Of a stretch of 64,000 nucleotides of DNA, positions 26,139-34,677 are shown piece after piece. How positions within the stretch are numbered: position 1 is the first letter of the stretch; each line of letters starts with the position of its first letter. The stretch spans positions 248,001 through 312,000 of the forward strand of contig NZ_LIRF01000008.1 in the NCBI RefSeq assembly GCF_001297705.1, written 5' to 3'. This DNA is from Chryseobacterium sp. ERMR1:04. GTDB taxonomy: Bacteria > Bacteroidota > Bacteroidia > Flavobacteriales > Weeksellaceae. The notes under the pieces are model-generated. The model was given only the letters and a program-made list of their open reading frames with translations, had not been told where the DNA came from and searched no databases. The translations under genes and the position numbers were made by a program.

Positions 26139-27521
26139 ATGAAGAAAGTCATCGCCATATTTGATATTGGGAAAACCAACAAGAAATTACTTCTCTTTAA
26201 TGAAGATCTTAAACTCATTCAGCTTCAAGAGCAGCCTTTTGAAGAAATAACGGATGAGGAAGGTTTTCCCTGTGATGATATTTCTGCCATTGAAACCTGG
26301 ATCATAAGCATTACAAAAAGTTTAAGTTTGATCTATGAAATCATCGCCATTAATTTTACCACGTATGGAGCTACGCTTGTTTATCTTGATGAAAATGGAA
26401 ACCGAGTTACCCCTTTATACAACTATCTGAAACCTTTACCTGAAGATACTTTAGACAACTTTTATGAAAGATATGGAGATTCTAAAGAGTTTCTTCGAAA
26501 AACCGCTTCTCCTAAATTGGGAATGCTTAATTCCGGTTTACAGATACTTTGGTTGAAAAATAAAAAATCTGAAGTCTATGCTAAAGTGAAAAATATATTA
26601 CACTTCCCTCAGTATCTAAGTTATCTTTTCACAAAAAAGATCGCCTCAGAATATACGTCGATTGGTTGCCATACTGCGCTTTGGGATTTTGATAATAATA
26701 CCTATCACCGTTGGGTTTCAGATGAGAATATCAACTTGGTAGCACCTACCTCAAATTTTGATTTTTTCACTGTTATATTGAATGATAAACCAACCTTAAT
26801 TGGTACCGGATTTCATGACAGTTCAGCTTCCTTAATTCCTTATTTAATAGATCATTCAGAAAAATTCATCTTGATCTCTACGGGAACCTGGAGTATTTTT
26901 ATGAATCCTTTTAATGAAGAAAAACTAACCTCCGATCAACTTAAAAAAGATACGTTATGCTTTTTATCTGTTCAGCAAAAACAAGTAAAATCTTCCCGCT
27001 TATTTATGGGACATATTCATAAAAAAATTGCAGAGAAACTATCTGAATATTTTCAAAAAACGAAAGACCATTATCAGTTTGTAAAGGCAGCTCCATCAAT
27101 TTTTGAAGACTTATTAGCTAAGAATAAAGTCAATGTATTTTTTCCCAATGGTGTTTCTGAGAATGCAGACGAATGTATTTCAGATCTGGAACAGTTTGAT
27201 AGTTTTGAAGAAGCCTATCATCAATTAAATATTGATTTAATAAAACTCGCCAAAGAAAGAATAGAAATAATAAGTGGTGACAATGATTCTTCCGCGATTT
27301 ATATTACCGGTGGGTTTTCAAGAAATGAATTGTACACCAGATTATTGGCCACAGAATTTCCGGATAAAACAATTTACACTTCTGAAATTGATAATGCTAC
27401 TGCTTTGGGTGCGGCTTTAATTACAAGAAATGCGCTTAAAAATGAACAAAGCTATTCAAGCAATACCATTGATCTTGGAATTCGGAAAGTTTTTCCTTTT
27501 GAGTTCAAAATGACGATTTAA
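26139..27521 (+). CDS. rhaB: FGGY-family carbohydrate kinase, probable rhamnulokinase
   Basis: This encodes 460 aa. The N-terminal ATP-binding core begins IAIFDIGKTNKKLLLFN; a second FGGY domain contains LISTGTWSIFMNPF and the C-terminal ITGGFSRNELY and NATALGAAL. It phosphorylates L-rhamnulose to rhamnulose-1-phosphate with ATP. It is divergent from E. coli RhaB, so the substrate is assigned by position directly after rhaA. The 156-bp gap to lldD holds a weak inverted repeat (ACCTTTT/AAAAGGT, 27542-27568). Confidence 0.82.
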   Translation: MKKVIAIFDIGKTNKKLLLFNEDLKLIQLQEQPFEEITDEEGFPCDDISAIETWIISITKSLSLIYEIIAINFTTYGATLVYLDENGNRVTPLYNYLKPLPEDTLDNFYERYGDSKEFLRKTASPKLGMLNSGLQILWLKNKKSEVYAKVKNILHFPQYLSYLFTKKIASEYTSIGCHTALWDFDNNTYHRWVSDENINLVAPTSNFDFFTVILNDKPTLIGTGFHDSSASLIPYLIDHSEKFILISTGTWSIFMNPFNEEKLTSDQLKKDTLCFLSVQQKQVKSSRLFMGHIHKKIAEKLSEYFQKTKDHYQFVKAAPSIFEDLLAKNKVNVFFPNGVSENADECISDLEQFDSFEEAYHQLNIDLIKLAKERIEIISGDNDSSAIYITGGFSRNELYTRLLATEFPDKTIYTSEIDNATALGAALITRNALKNEQSYSSNTIDLGIRKVFPFEFKMTI

Positions 27522-27677
27522 CTAATTGTATTGAATTTGGAACCTTTTAAAATTCTACCACAAAAGGTATAAAAGCTTTTAGTTAGCTATTTTGAAAATA
27601 AAAGTTTGAAAAAGTTTATAATACAAACAGATTACTAAAACCCCAATTTTTATTATTTTAAATGAAATTTACAGCCA

Positions 27678-28844
27678 ATGAGTAAGAAATTAATTTTCCC
27701 TTACAATTCAAAATATCCATCCGTAGAAGATCTCCGTAAAAAAGCGAAAACAAGAATTCCAAAATTTGCGTTTGACTATCTAGAAGGAGGCGCTAATGAA
27801 GGATTGAACCTTTCCCGAAACGAAACCGATTTCGATGATATTTTATTGAAGCCTTATTATCTCAAAAAAATAGACGAAATTGATATGTCGGTTGAAATAT
27901 TTGGACAAAAATATGCGGCACCTTTTGGAATTTCTCCCATCGGATTACAAGGATTGATGTGGCCCAACGCTCCGGAAATTTTAGCCAAAGCCTCTGCAAA
28001 ACTCAAGATTCCTTATACCTTGAGTACTGTTTCTACAGCGGGAATAGAAAATATAGCCAAAGCTTCTGAAGGTACCTTTTGGTTTCAGCTGTATCACCCT
28101 ACAGAAAATCGGTTGCGGGATGATATTCTTGATCGTCTGAAAGCGGTGGAATGTCCTGTTTTAGTTGTTTTGGTAGATGTTCCGGCTTTCGGACTTCGTT
28201 ACAAAGAGATCAAAAGTGGCCTTTCTATGCCTCCGAAAATGAATATTGAAAATATATTTCAGGCTTTTAGTCATCCAACCTGGAGTTTGAAAACGTTACA
28301 ATATGGTATTCCCAACTTCGGCGTACTAAAACCTTATATGGAAAAAGGGATGGACATGTCCCAATTGGGGCAATTTATGAACCGAACTTTCACAGGAAAA
28401 GTAGATGCCGAAAAAGTAAAAGCTATCCGGGATATTTGGAAAGGTCCATTGGTTTTAAAAGGAATTACCACACAAGAAGATATAGAAGAATGTATTAAAA
28501 TAGGCGTTGATGGTATTATCGTCTCCAACCATGGCGGAAGGCAGATTGATGCTGGGGAATCATCCATCCGCTCTTTAATAAAACTAGCTTCTAATCCGTC
28601 TTATTCTTCTAAGATAAAAATAATGCTGGATGGCGGCATGCGCTCAGGAGTAGATTTGGCTCGGGCTCATGCGGTTGGCTCAGAATTTAATTTTATGGGC
28701 AGACCTTTTATGTATGGCGTAGGAGCGTTAGGAGATGAAGGTGGCGAGCATACGATAAATATGTTTAAAACCCACCTATATCAGATCATGCAACAGCTTT
28801 CTATAGATCGCATTGACAAATTTCCGGAAAGGTTATTACCATAA
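27678..28844 (+). CDS. lldD: FMN-dependent alpha-hydroxy-acid oxidase/L-lactate dehydrogenase
   Basis: This encodes 388 aa, the normal LldD length. Signs of the FMN-dependent family: AFDYLEGGANEGLNL near the N-terminus, PFGISPIGLQGL, the catalytic SNHGGRQID (H285, R288) and the phosphate-binding LDGGMRSGVD with GRPFMYG. It oxidises L-lactate to pyruvate at the membrane. In this cluster it would finish the rhamnose pathway, because RhaEW yields L-lactate. Its own promoter is not clear; it may be read from the rhaT transcript. Confidence 0.88.
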   Translation: MSKKLIFPYNSKYPSVEDLRKKAKTRIPKFAFDYLEGGANEGLNLSRNETDFDDILLKPYYLKKIDEIDMSVEIFGQKYAAPFGISPIGLQGLMWPNAPEILAKASAKLKIPYTLSTVSTAGIENIAKASEGTFWFQLYHPTENRLRDDILDRLKAVECPVLVVLVDVPAFGLRYKEIKSGLSMPPKMNIENIFQAFSHPTWSLKTLQYGIPNFGVLKPYMEKGMDMSQLGQFMNRTFTGKVDAEKVKAIRDIWKGPLVLKGITTQEDIEECIKIGVDGIIVSNHGGRQIDAGESSIRSLIKLASNPSYSSKIKIMLDGGMRSGVDLARAHAVGSEFNFMGRPFMYGVGALGDEGGEHTINMFKTHLYQIMQQLSIDRIDKFPERLLP

Positions 28845-28859
28845 ACCTCATCGCAATAT

Positions 28860-29894
28860 CTAAAGAGAATCTCGTTCTATGTATTTAAAAACATTTTTTA
28901 CAGATTCTCTTTTATTTTTCAAAACCATATATCCTGCCGTGCCTCCCATTGCTTTAAAATCTGTACTGATAACAGTGATTCCTAATAGGTCTTTCAATGG
29001 CGTTTCATTATAAGAAATGATCCCAATGTCTTTTCCTAACTGAAGATTTTTTCCACGAACCTGTCTTACCAGGCTTACCAGATCTTTTTCTCTCAAAATG
29101 ATGTAGGCGTACTTTTTGTCCAGTTCCATATCATCATAAATTTCTTCAATGACTTCATAATTAAAATGATTTTGCATGCAGAAGGAAGTAAAACCACGGG
29201 CAATTCTTCTCGGATACGGATAATGCACTTTTGAGGGATATACCAATACCAGCTTTTCATATTTCTTCAATTTTTCAAGTGCTTCGGTTAATGATTCTGA
29301 AATATCTTTTTCAAAATCCTGATAAATACAACCGTAGCCTTCATTTAATGGAGATTTATAATTATCGATAAGAATCACCCGGTCTTTAGAAATTTTATTG
29401 AGTGTATGAAGTACTTTCTCGGTAAAACTGATGTGCTTGGAATTTTCATCCCGAAAATGAAGCATGACTACATAATAATCAAACGCACCCATTTTCTTTT
29501 CGAGCTCATTGATAAATAATGTTTCATCACAATAATACAGAAACATAGAAACGTGACCTTTGCCCCCAATTTCATTAACAAAAGCATCATAGATTTCCAT
29601 TTTATATCCACTCGGTTTATTAATCATGAATAAAATATTCACTTTTTGATCAGGAATAATATCTGTGATATAATAGCCTTTCCCTTTAATAGATTCTATG
29701 ATTTTTCTTTCACGAAGAACTTTATACGCTTTTTCAACTGTGTCTCGGGAAAGATAATAATCTTCACTCATCACATTGATGGAAGGCAGCCTGTCACCTG
29801 ATTTTGTATGGCCTTTGATAATATTATTAATAATAGAATCAACGATTTGTCGATACTTCGGAATACTGGAATTTTCGTTAACATCAATTTGCAT
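28860..29894 (-). CDS. GntR-family regulator with LacI-like sensor domain, probable rhamnose regulator
   Basis: This encodes 344 aa. The N-terminal GntR winged helix (about 8-72: PKYRQIVDSIINNI, GDRLPSINVMSEDYYLSRDTVEKAY) is followed by a periplasmic-binding-protein-like domain (about 78-320) of the LacI/PurR type that would bind a sugar or sugar phosphate. It lies between lldD and the divergent rhaEW. The direct-repeat operator is 80 nt upstream of its start. Role as rhamnose regulator is inferred from position and the shared operator; whether it activates or represses is open. Confidence 0.82.
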   Translation of the reverse strand: MQIDVNENSSIPKYRQIVDSIINNIIKGHTKSGDRLPSINVMSEDYYLSRDTVEKAYKVLRERKIIESIKGKGYYITDIIPDQKVNILFMINKPSGYKMEIYDAFVNEIGGKGHVSMFLYYCDETLFINELEKKMGAFDYYVVMLHFRDENSKHISFTEKVLHTLNKISKDRVILIDNYKSPLNEGYGCIYQDFEKDISESLTEALEKLKKYEKLVLVYPSKVHYPYPRRIARGFTSFCMQNHFNYEVIEEIYDDMELDKKYAYIILREKDLVSLVRQVRGKNLQLGKDIGIISYNETPLKDLLGITVISTDFKAMGGTAGYMVLKNKRESVKNVFKYIERDSL

Positions 29895-29923
29895 TTGTGG
29901 GTATATTTTGGGAGCTAATTTTT

Positions 29924-29931
29924 CAAAGATA
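29924..29931 (-). promoter_or_regulatory. -7 promoter box of the GntR regulator gene
   Basis: On the minus strand this reads TATCTTTG, a full match, 29 nt before the start codon. The operator at 29974 is 42 nt upstream, so it could also affect this promoter. Confidence 0.5.
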
Positions 29932-29973
29932 GTTTTTTTAGCCTTTAATCATTAAAAATATATCCTATTATTA

Positions 29974-29990
29974 TACAGCACAGTACAGGA
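29974..29990 (+). promoter_or_regulatory. Candidate rhamnose-regulator operator upstream of rhaEW
   Basis: TACAGCA-CAG-TACAGGA: the same 10-bp-period direct repeat as at 23679; the last eight bases (GTACAGGA) are identical. It ends 22 nt before the rhaEW -7 box. It also lies within a longer TATCCT...AGGATA inverted repeat (29961-29993). Confidence 0.6.
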
Positions 29991-30012
29991 TACTTTCCTT
30001 CTTCTATTATCT

Positions 30013-30020
30013 TATTTTTG
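30013..30020 (+). promoter_or_regulatory. -7 promoter box of rhaEW
   Basis: TATTTTTG is a full match, 42 nt before the ATG. No -33 TTG; the operator covers that region. Confidence 0.55.
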
Positions 30021-30062
30021 AAAAACAAGTGTAAGAAATTCATAGTTTAATACATCAATAAA

Positions 30063-32159
30063 ATGGAAAAAAAATTTCAACATGTCAATGATCTCTGGAA
30101 TGATACAAAAGCTGCTGAATTAGGCGATGACCAGGTAGCTTTATTTCTTTACAGATCTAATATATTAGGAGAAGATCTCCGTATTACCAATTATGGTGGA
30201 GGGAATACTTCTTGCAAAACCATAGAAAAAGATCCTCTTACCAATGCTGAAGTAGAAGTAATGTGGGTGAAAGGTTCCGGTGGTGATATCGGTACTCTCA
30301 CCAGAAGCGGAATCGCAGGTTTGTATACCGAAAGACTTCGTGATCTTAAAAAAGTATATCAAGGGTTGAATGATGAAGACCGAATGGTAGATCTTTTCAA
30401 CCACTGCATCTATGATCTTAATAGCAAAGCGCCTTCTATAGATACACCACTACATGGCTTATTGCCTTTTAAACATATTGATCATTTGCATCCTGATGCT
30501 TTAATTGCCATAGCTGCCGCTAAAGACAGTGAAAAAGTAACCAAAGAAATCTGGGGAGATACGATGGGCTGGGTTCCTTGGCAGCGTCCGGGCTTTGATC
30601 TCGGTTTACAATTAGAAAAATGCCTTATCGAAAATCCTGGAATTAGAGGAATTGTATTAGGAAGCCATGGTTTATTTACCTGGGGAGATACTTCTTACGA
30701 ATGTTATATCAACAGTTTAGAAGTTATTGAAAAAGCCTCTCAATATATTGATGCTAAGATTAAAGAAAAAGGAATCGTTTTTGGAGGAAAAAAAATAGAG
30801 AGTTTACCCAAAGAAGAACGCCTACAAAAGGCAGCTACCCTAATGCCGTTGCTTCGCGGATTGGCTTCTACAGAAAACAGAATGATTGGTCATTTTACCG
30901 ATACGGATGTTGTTCTTGAATTCATCAACAGCAATGATCTTGAAAGGCTTGCTCCTATGGGAACTTCTTGTCCGGACCACTTTTTACGGACTAAAATTCA
31001 GCCTTTAGTTTTACATTTAACAACAGATGAAAATTTAGAAGACACCTCATCTGTTCTGGAAAAATTAAAACCCGCCTTTGAACAATATCGTGAGGAGTAC
31101 AAGCACTATTACGAATCGTGTAAACATCCTAATAGTCCTGCAATGAGAGATCCAAATCCTGTGATCATTATTTATCCGGGAGTGGGAATGTTTAGCTTTT
31201 CAAAAGATAAACAAACGACGAGAGTCGCCAGCGAGTTTTACATCAATGCCATCAATGTCATGCGTGGTGCAGAAGCGATTACAGCTTATACATCATTACC
31301 AAGACAGGAAGCCTTTGATATAGAATATTGGTTACTGGAAGAAGCCAAATTACAAAGAATGCCGAAAGAGCAGCCTTTATCCCGAAAAGTAGCAATTATA
31401 ACAGGTGCCGGCGGAGGTATTGGTAAAGCTATTGCAGATAAGCTTGTTTCAGAAGGAGCCGTTGTTGTCCTTACCGATTTAAGTGAACCCACCCTAGAAA
31501 CTGCCTTGAAGACTTATAAAAAAGATCAAGCTATTGCTGTCCCTTGTGACGTGACTAAAGAAGAAGATATTATTAATGCTTTCAAACAGGCGAGCCTTGC
31601 TTTTGGTGGTGTAGATATTATTGTACATTCTGCAGGATTGGCCATTTCAAAACCATTGGAAGAAACCACGATTAAAGAATGGGATTTATTGGCAAATGTT
31701 TTGGTAAAAGGACAGTTCTTAATGGCTCAGCAGGGCGTTAAAATTTTAAGAAAACAAGGGTTAGGAGGTGATATCGTACATATTGCCAGTAAAAACGGAT
31801 TAGTAGCCGGACCTAACAACGTAGGTTATGGAACAGCAAAAGCTGCCCAACAACACATGACCCGTTTATTAGCCGCCGAACTTGGTCCTGATAAAATAAG
31901 AGTAAATACCGTAAACCCGGACGGTGTGATTGTGGGAAGTAAAATCTGGGAAGGCGAATGGGCAGAAGGTCGTGCCAAAGCTTATGGAATTACTGTGGAA
32001 GAACTTCCGATGCATTATGCTAAACGAAATTTATTACACGAAATCATTTTACCTGAAGACATTGCGAAAGGAGTTTTTGCATGTGTTGGTATTTTAAACA
32101 AAAGTACAGGCAACACGATTAATGTAGATGGCGGAATGGCCAACGCTTTTGTAAGGTAA
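30063..32159 (+). CDS. rhaEW: Bifunctional rhamnulose-1-phosphate aldolase / L-lactaldehyde dehydrogenase
   Basis: This encodes 698 aa. The N-terminal half (about 1-430) is a class II aldolase with the zinc-site stretch DTPLHGLLPF and HIDHLHPDA; the C-terminal half (about 438-698) is a short-chain dehydrogenase with NAD motif TGAGGGIGKAIA (about 447) and catalytic Y589/K593 (YGTAK). It splits rhamnulose-1-phosphate into DHAP and L-lactaldehyde and oxidises the aldehyde to L-lactate, as known for RhaEW-type fusions. It is divergent from the GntR gene, carries the shared operator and is followed by a strong terminator. Confidence 0.93.
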   Translation: MEKKFQHVNDLWNDTKAAELGDDQVALFLYRSNILGEDLRITNYGGGNTSCKTIEKDPLTNAEVEVMWVKGSGGDIGTLTRSGIAGLYTERLRDLKKVYQGLNDEDRMVDLFNHCIYDLNSKAPSIDTPLHGLLPFKHIDHLHPDALIAIAAAKDSEKVTKEIWGDTMGWVPWQRPGFDLGLQLEKCLIENPGIRGIVLGSHGLFTWGDTSYECYINSLEVIEKASQYIDAKIKEKGIVFGGKKIESLPKEERLQKAATLMPLLRGLASTENRMIGHFTDTDVVLEFINSNDLERLAPMGTSCPDHFLRTKIQPLVLHLTTDENLEDTSSVLEKLKPAFEQYREEYKHYYESCKHPNSPAMRDPNPVIIIYPGVGMFSFSKDKQTTRVASEFYINAINVMRGAEAITAYTSLPRQEAFDIEYWLLEEAKLQRMPKEQPLSRKVAIITGAGGGIGKAIADKLVSEGAVVVLTDLSEPTLETALKTYKKDQAIAVPCDVTKEEDIINAFKQASLAFGGVDIIVHSAGLAISKPLEETTIKEWDLLANVLVKGQFLMAQQGVKILRKQGLGGDIVHIASKNGLVAGPNNVGYGTAKAAQQHMTRLLAAELGPDKIRVNTVNPDGVIVGSKIWEGEWAEGRAKAYGITVEELPMHYAKRNLLHEIILPEDIAKGVFACVGILNKSTGNTINVDGGMANAFVR

Positions 32160-32206
32160 AACTTTAAAAATAAACACAAAAAACACATACAAAACTGATG
32201 AAAAAT

Positions 32207-32240
32207 GGCCGTCTCAATATAAGAGACGGCTTTTTTCTTT
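32207..32240 (+). terminator. Terminator of rhaEW
   Basis: GCCGTCTC pairs with GAGACGGC around a 6-nt loop and is followed by six T. Confidence 0.9.
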
Positions 32241-32271
32241 TACTTTTTCAAAGAAAATTAATAAAAAGCTT

Positions 32272-32279
32272 TACCTTTG
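32272..32279 (+). promoter_or_regulatory. -7 promoter box of the FCD-GntR gene
   Basis: TACCTTTG is a full match, 23 nt before the ATG. Transcription would start at about 32286, inside the operator. Confidence 0.6.
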
Positions 32280-32285
32280 CATTCG

Positions 32286-32301
32286 TCAGATGATAAGATG
32301 A
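32286..32301 (+). promoter_or_regulatory. Candidate operator of the FCD-GntR regulator, site 1
   Basis: TCAGATGATAAGATGA, identical over all 16 bases to 32999-33014. It covers the expected transcription start and reaches to 1 nt before the ATG, the position of an autorepressor site. It contains a GATGA direct repeat and an ATCA-like palindromic half. Confidence 0.65.
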
Positions 32302-32302
32302 T

Positions 32303-32962
32303 ATGTCGCATATTCAAAGAAAAACATTAGCCCAAGAAGTAGCAGAAAGACTTATTGAAGAGATCACTAATGATCATTATTCTATTGGTGAGAAACTGCC
32401 GACTGAACCTGAACTCATGAAAATGTATGGGGTTGGACGCTCCAGTATCCGTGAGGCGATAAAAATATTATCTATTAATGGTATCTTAAGCGTACAACAA
32501 GGTGTGGGAACATTTGTGGTATCTAAAAACATTCAGGAATCTTTAGAAACTCAAATTAGTAAAGCAGAAATTGAGGAAGTTCTTGAAGTGCGATCTCTTC
32601 TGGATTCAAAGATTGCGGCAAAAGCAGCAATGAATCGTACGAAAAAAGATTTAGAAACTATTAAGCATTATTTAGACCTCAGAGGTAAATTTGCTGAAGA
32701 AAATCAAGCACAGGAATGCTATCTGGCAGATTTAAATTTTCACGTAGCCATAGCTGAAGCTTGTGGTAATACGCTTTTAAAAGAAATTTATAAAGTAGCA
32801 AGTAAGAATATTCTAAAAACTTTTGAAATCAATAATAACAATAACACAGACTCTTTTAAGATCTCACAAAATATACATGCCGATCTTTATAAAAGCATAG
32901 AAAAAAGAGATCCACAGCAAGCAGCCATTATTGCTCAAAAAATTGTTGAAAATTTATTTTAA
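32303..32962 (+). CDS. GntR/FadR-family (FCD) transcriptional regulator
   Basis: This encodes 219 aa. GntR winged helix (about 5-75: QEVAERLIEEITNDHYSIGEKLPTE is split over helix 1 and wing; VGRSSIREAIKIL is the recognition helix) and an all-helical FCD domain (about 85-215) with the metal/ligand positions D...H...H typical of the fold (ADLNFHVAIAEACGN). It probably binds a small acid or sugar acid. It shares its operator with the exporter gene that follows after 71 bp, so it likely controls itself and the exporter. Confidence 0.87.
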   Translation: MSHIQRKTLAQEVAERLIEEITNDHYSIGEKLPTEPELMKMYGVGRSSIREAIKILSINGILSVQQGVGTFVVSKNIQESLETQISKAEIEEVLEVRSLLDSKIAAKAAMNRTKKDLETIKHYLDLRGKFAEENQAQECYLADLNFHVAIAEACGNTLLKEIYKVASKNILKTFEINNNNNTDSFKISQNIHADLYKSIEKRDPQQAAIIAQKIVENLF

Positions 32963-32993
32963 AAATAATAAAGCTAAGTAAAATAACAATCAA

Positions 32994-33016
32994 ATTCATC
33001 AGATGATAAGATGAAT
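32994..33016 (+). promoter_or_regulatory. Candidate operator of the FCD-GntR regulator, site 2
   Basis: The 16-mer core at 32999-33014 is flanked so that ATTCATC (32994-33000) and GATGAAT (33010-33016) form perfect 7-bp arms around a 9-bp centre. It ends 17 nt before the exporter ATG. No consensus -7 box is visible for this gene, so it may be read through from the regulator. Confidence 0.65.
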
Positions 33017-33033
33017 TTTCAAATTACAATTCT

Positions 33034-34245
33034 ATGGAAGAAGTACAAACAAAAACAATTGACCCCAATAAAATTGTTTATCCTATTTTATTTATGATCA
33101 GTTTTTCCCATTTTTTAAATGACCTGATCCAATCTACCATCCCTTCATTATACCCCATTCTAAAAGGAGAGTTTACACTATCTTTTGCGCAAATTGGTAT
33201 TATTACATTGGTATTTCAACTTACGGCATCTATACTACAGCCGTTTGTAGGAATTTATACCGATAAGAAACCAAATCCAAGATCGTTGGCCATCGGAATG
33301 GGATTATCAATGGCAGGCCTACTCCTTTTGGCCTCAGCTCATGAGTATTATATGATTCTGATCTCGGTGGCATTAATCGGTATGGGATCATCGGTTTTTC
33401 ATCCTGAAGCTTCCAGAGTTGCTCAACTTGCCTCTGGTGGACAGAAAGGGCTTGCCCAATCTATTTTTCAGGTAGGAGGAAATTCGGGAAGTGCCATTGG
33501 GCCATTATTGGTAGCATTAATTGTTCTTCCATTGGGTCAGGGATATGTAGGATTGTTCGCTATTGCTGCATTTATTGGGATCATCCTGCTATGGAGAATC
33601 GGAAACTGGTACGCTGAAAGATTATCTATTCAAAAAGCATCCAAGCATTCTGATGTGGTAATCAATATTCAACTGTCAAGAAAAAAGGTATTATTCTCTG
33701 TTAGTATTTTGTTGGCTTTGGTATTTTCAAAGTACATTTATCTGGCATCAATGACGAATTATTTCACTTTTTTCCTGATCGATAAATTTCATGTTTCTGT
33801 ACAGGATTCTCAGTTATATTTATTTATGTTTCTTGCAGCCGTTGCAGTAGGAACCATTTTGGGAGGGAAATTGGGAGATAAATATGGCAGAAAGAAAATT
33901 ATTTGGATATCTATTTTAGGAGCCGCACCGTTTACGTTGTGTCTTCCTTATCTTTCATTGGTTTGGACGATTGTATTTGCTGTTTTAATCGGGTTAATTA
34001 TTGCCTCAGCATTTTCTGCCATCTTAGTATACGCAACAGATCTGATGCCTGATAAAATTGGTTTGGTAGCCGGTTTATTTTTCGGATTTATGTTCGGAAT
34101 GGGAGGAATAGGTTCCGCTGTATTAGGGGCAGTTGCTGACGACACCAGTATTGAATACGTCTTTAAAATCTGTGCATTCTTACCCTTAATGGGTATTATC
34201 ACCGCATTTTTACCTAATATTCGAGGAACTAAAAAAGCAAAATAA
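33034..34245 (+). CDS. fsr: Fsr-like MFS exporter (fosmidomycin resistance family)
   Basis: This encodes 403 aa with twelve membrane helices. It follows E. coli Fsr closely by eye: SHFLNDLIQSTIPSLYPIL, GMGSSVFHPEASRVA, GLAQSIFQVGGNSGSAIGPLL, GGKLGDKYGRKKIIW and GLFFGFMFGMGGIGSA. Fsr exports fosmidomycin in E. coli; the natural substrate is unknown. The MFS loop motifs (GDKYGRKK between helices 8 and 9) are intact. The FCD-GntR regulator is just upstream and shares its operator. The gene ends in a bidirectional terminator. Confidence 0.87.
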   Translation: MEEVQTKTIDPNKIVYPILFMISFSHFLNDLIQSTIPSLYPILKGEFTLSFAQIGIITLVFQLTASILQPFVGIYTDKKPNPRSLAIGMGLSMAGLLLLASAHEYYMILISVALIGMGSSVFHPEASRVAQLASGGQKGLAQSIFQVGGNSGSAIGPLLVALIVLPLGQGYVGLFAIAAFIGIILLWRIGNWYAERLSIQKASKHSDVVINIQLSRKKVLFSVSILLALVFSKYIYLASMTNYFTFFLIDKFHVSVQDSQLYLFMFLAAVAVGTILGGKLGDKYGRKKIIWISILGAAPFTLCLPYLSLVWTIVFAVLIGLIIASAFSAILVYATDLMPDKIGLVAGLFFGFMFGMGGIGSAVLGAVADDTSIEYVFKICAFLPLMGIITAFLPNIRGTKKAK

Positions 34246-34267
34246 TTATAAATTATCATCCATATAA

Positions 34268-34300
34268 AAAACCCCTTTACTGCAATAGCAAAGGGGTTTA
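34268..34300. terminator. Terminator after the Fsr-like gene
   Basis: AAACCCCTTT pairs with AAAGGGGTTT around an 11-nt loop; A- and T-rich sides allow use on both strands. Confidence 0.8.
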
Positions 34301-34336
34301 TATCAACTAGAGAATCAAATATTGTTTAAATTTATT

Positions 34337-34432
34337 TTACCTTCTTCCTCTACCGCCTTCTCCTCTATTTCCGCCTCCCATCTTCATTTCTCTTCCTCGC
34401 TCATCAAATCCTTGTCCGCCAAACATATTCAT
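34337..34432 (-). pseudogene. Gly/Arg-rich 31-codon reading frame, possible gene remnant
   Basis: On the minus strand, ATG opens a 31-residue frame (MNMFGGQGFDERGREM..., ending RGEGGRGRR). Such Gly/Arg/Met tails occur at the ends of some Bacteroidetes outer-membrane proteins. Just upstream, another frame (SFYGQNIGHKDDHVS...) runs into a stop next to this ATG. There is no promoter box. The 432-bp gap 34246-34677 therefore holds two terminators and what may be a decayed gene end; it could equally be a small real gene or chance. Confidence 0.3.
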
Positions 34433-34616
34433 ACTATGAATAGCAGAGAAACATGGTCATCTTTATGACCAATATTTTGTCCATAGAAGGAGATTTCTCT
34501 TGAAAGCCGGATTTGGTTTTTTCCATAAAAAAGTGATTTAAGATTTGGTAAATAGAATACTATGCAATTTAAAAAATAAATCGAAACAAAACAATACTCA
34601 TTGTATATCAGACAAT

Positions 34617-34649
34617 TAAAAAGCCTCCACCATAATGATAGAGGCCTCT
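34617..34649 (-). terminator. Terminator of the cobalamin-riboswitch operon
   Basis: On the minus strand AGGCCTC and GAGGCTT pair around a 12-nt loop and are followed by a TTTTTAATT tail. It starts about 30 nt past the last gene of the operon. Confidence 0.75.
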
Positions 34650-34677
34650 ATCTAATTATAAATTATTATTTAGAAAA

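Noticed and set aside
32160..32302. FCD-GntR regulator as part of the rhamnose regulon
   Set aside because: A strong terminator separates it from rhaEW and its operator differs from the rhamnose-type direct repeat.
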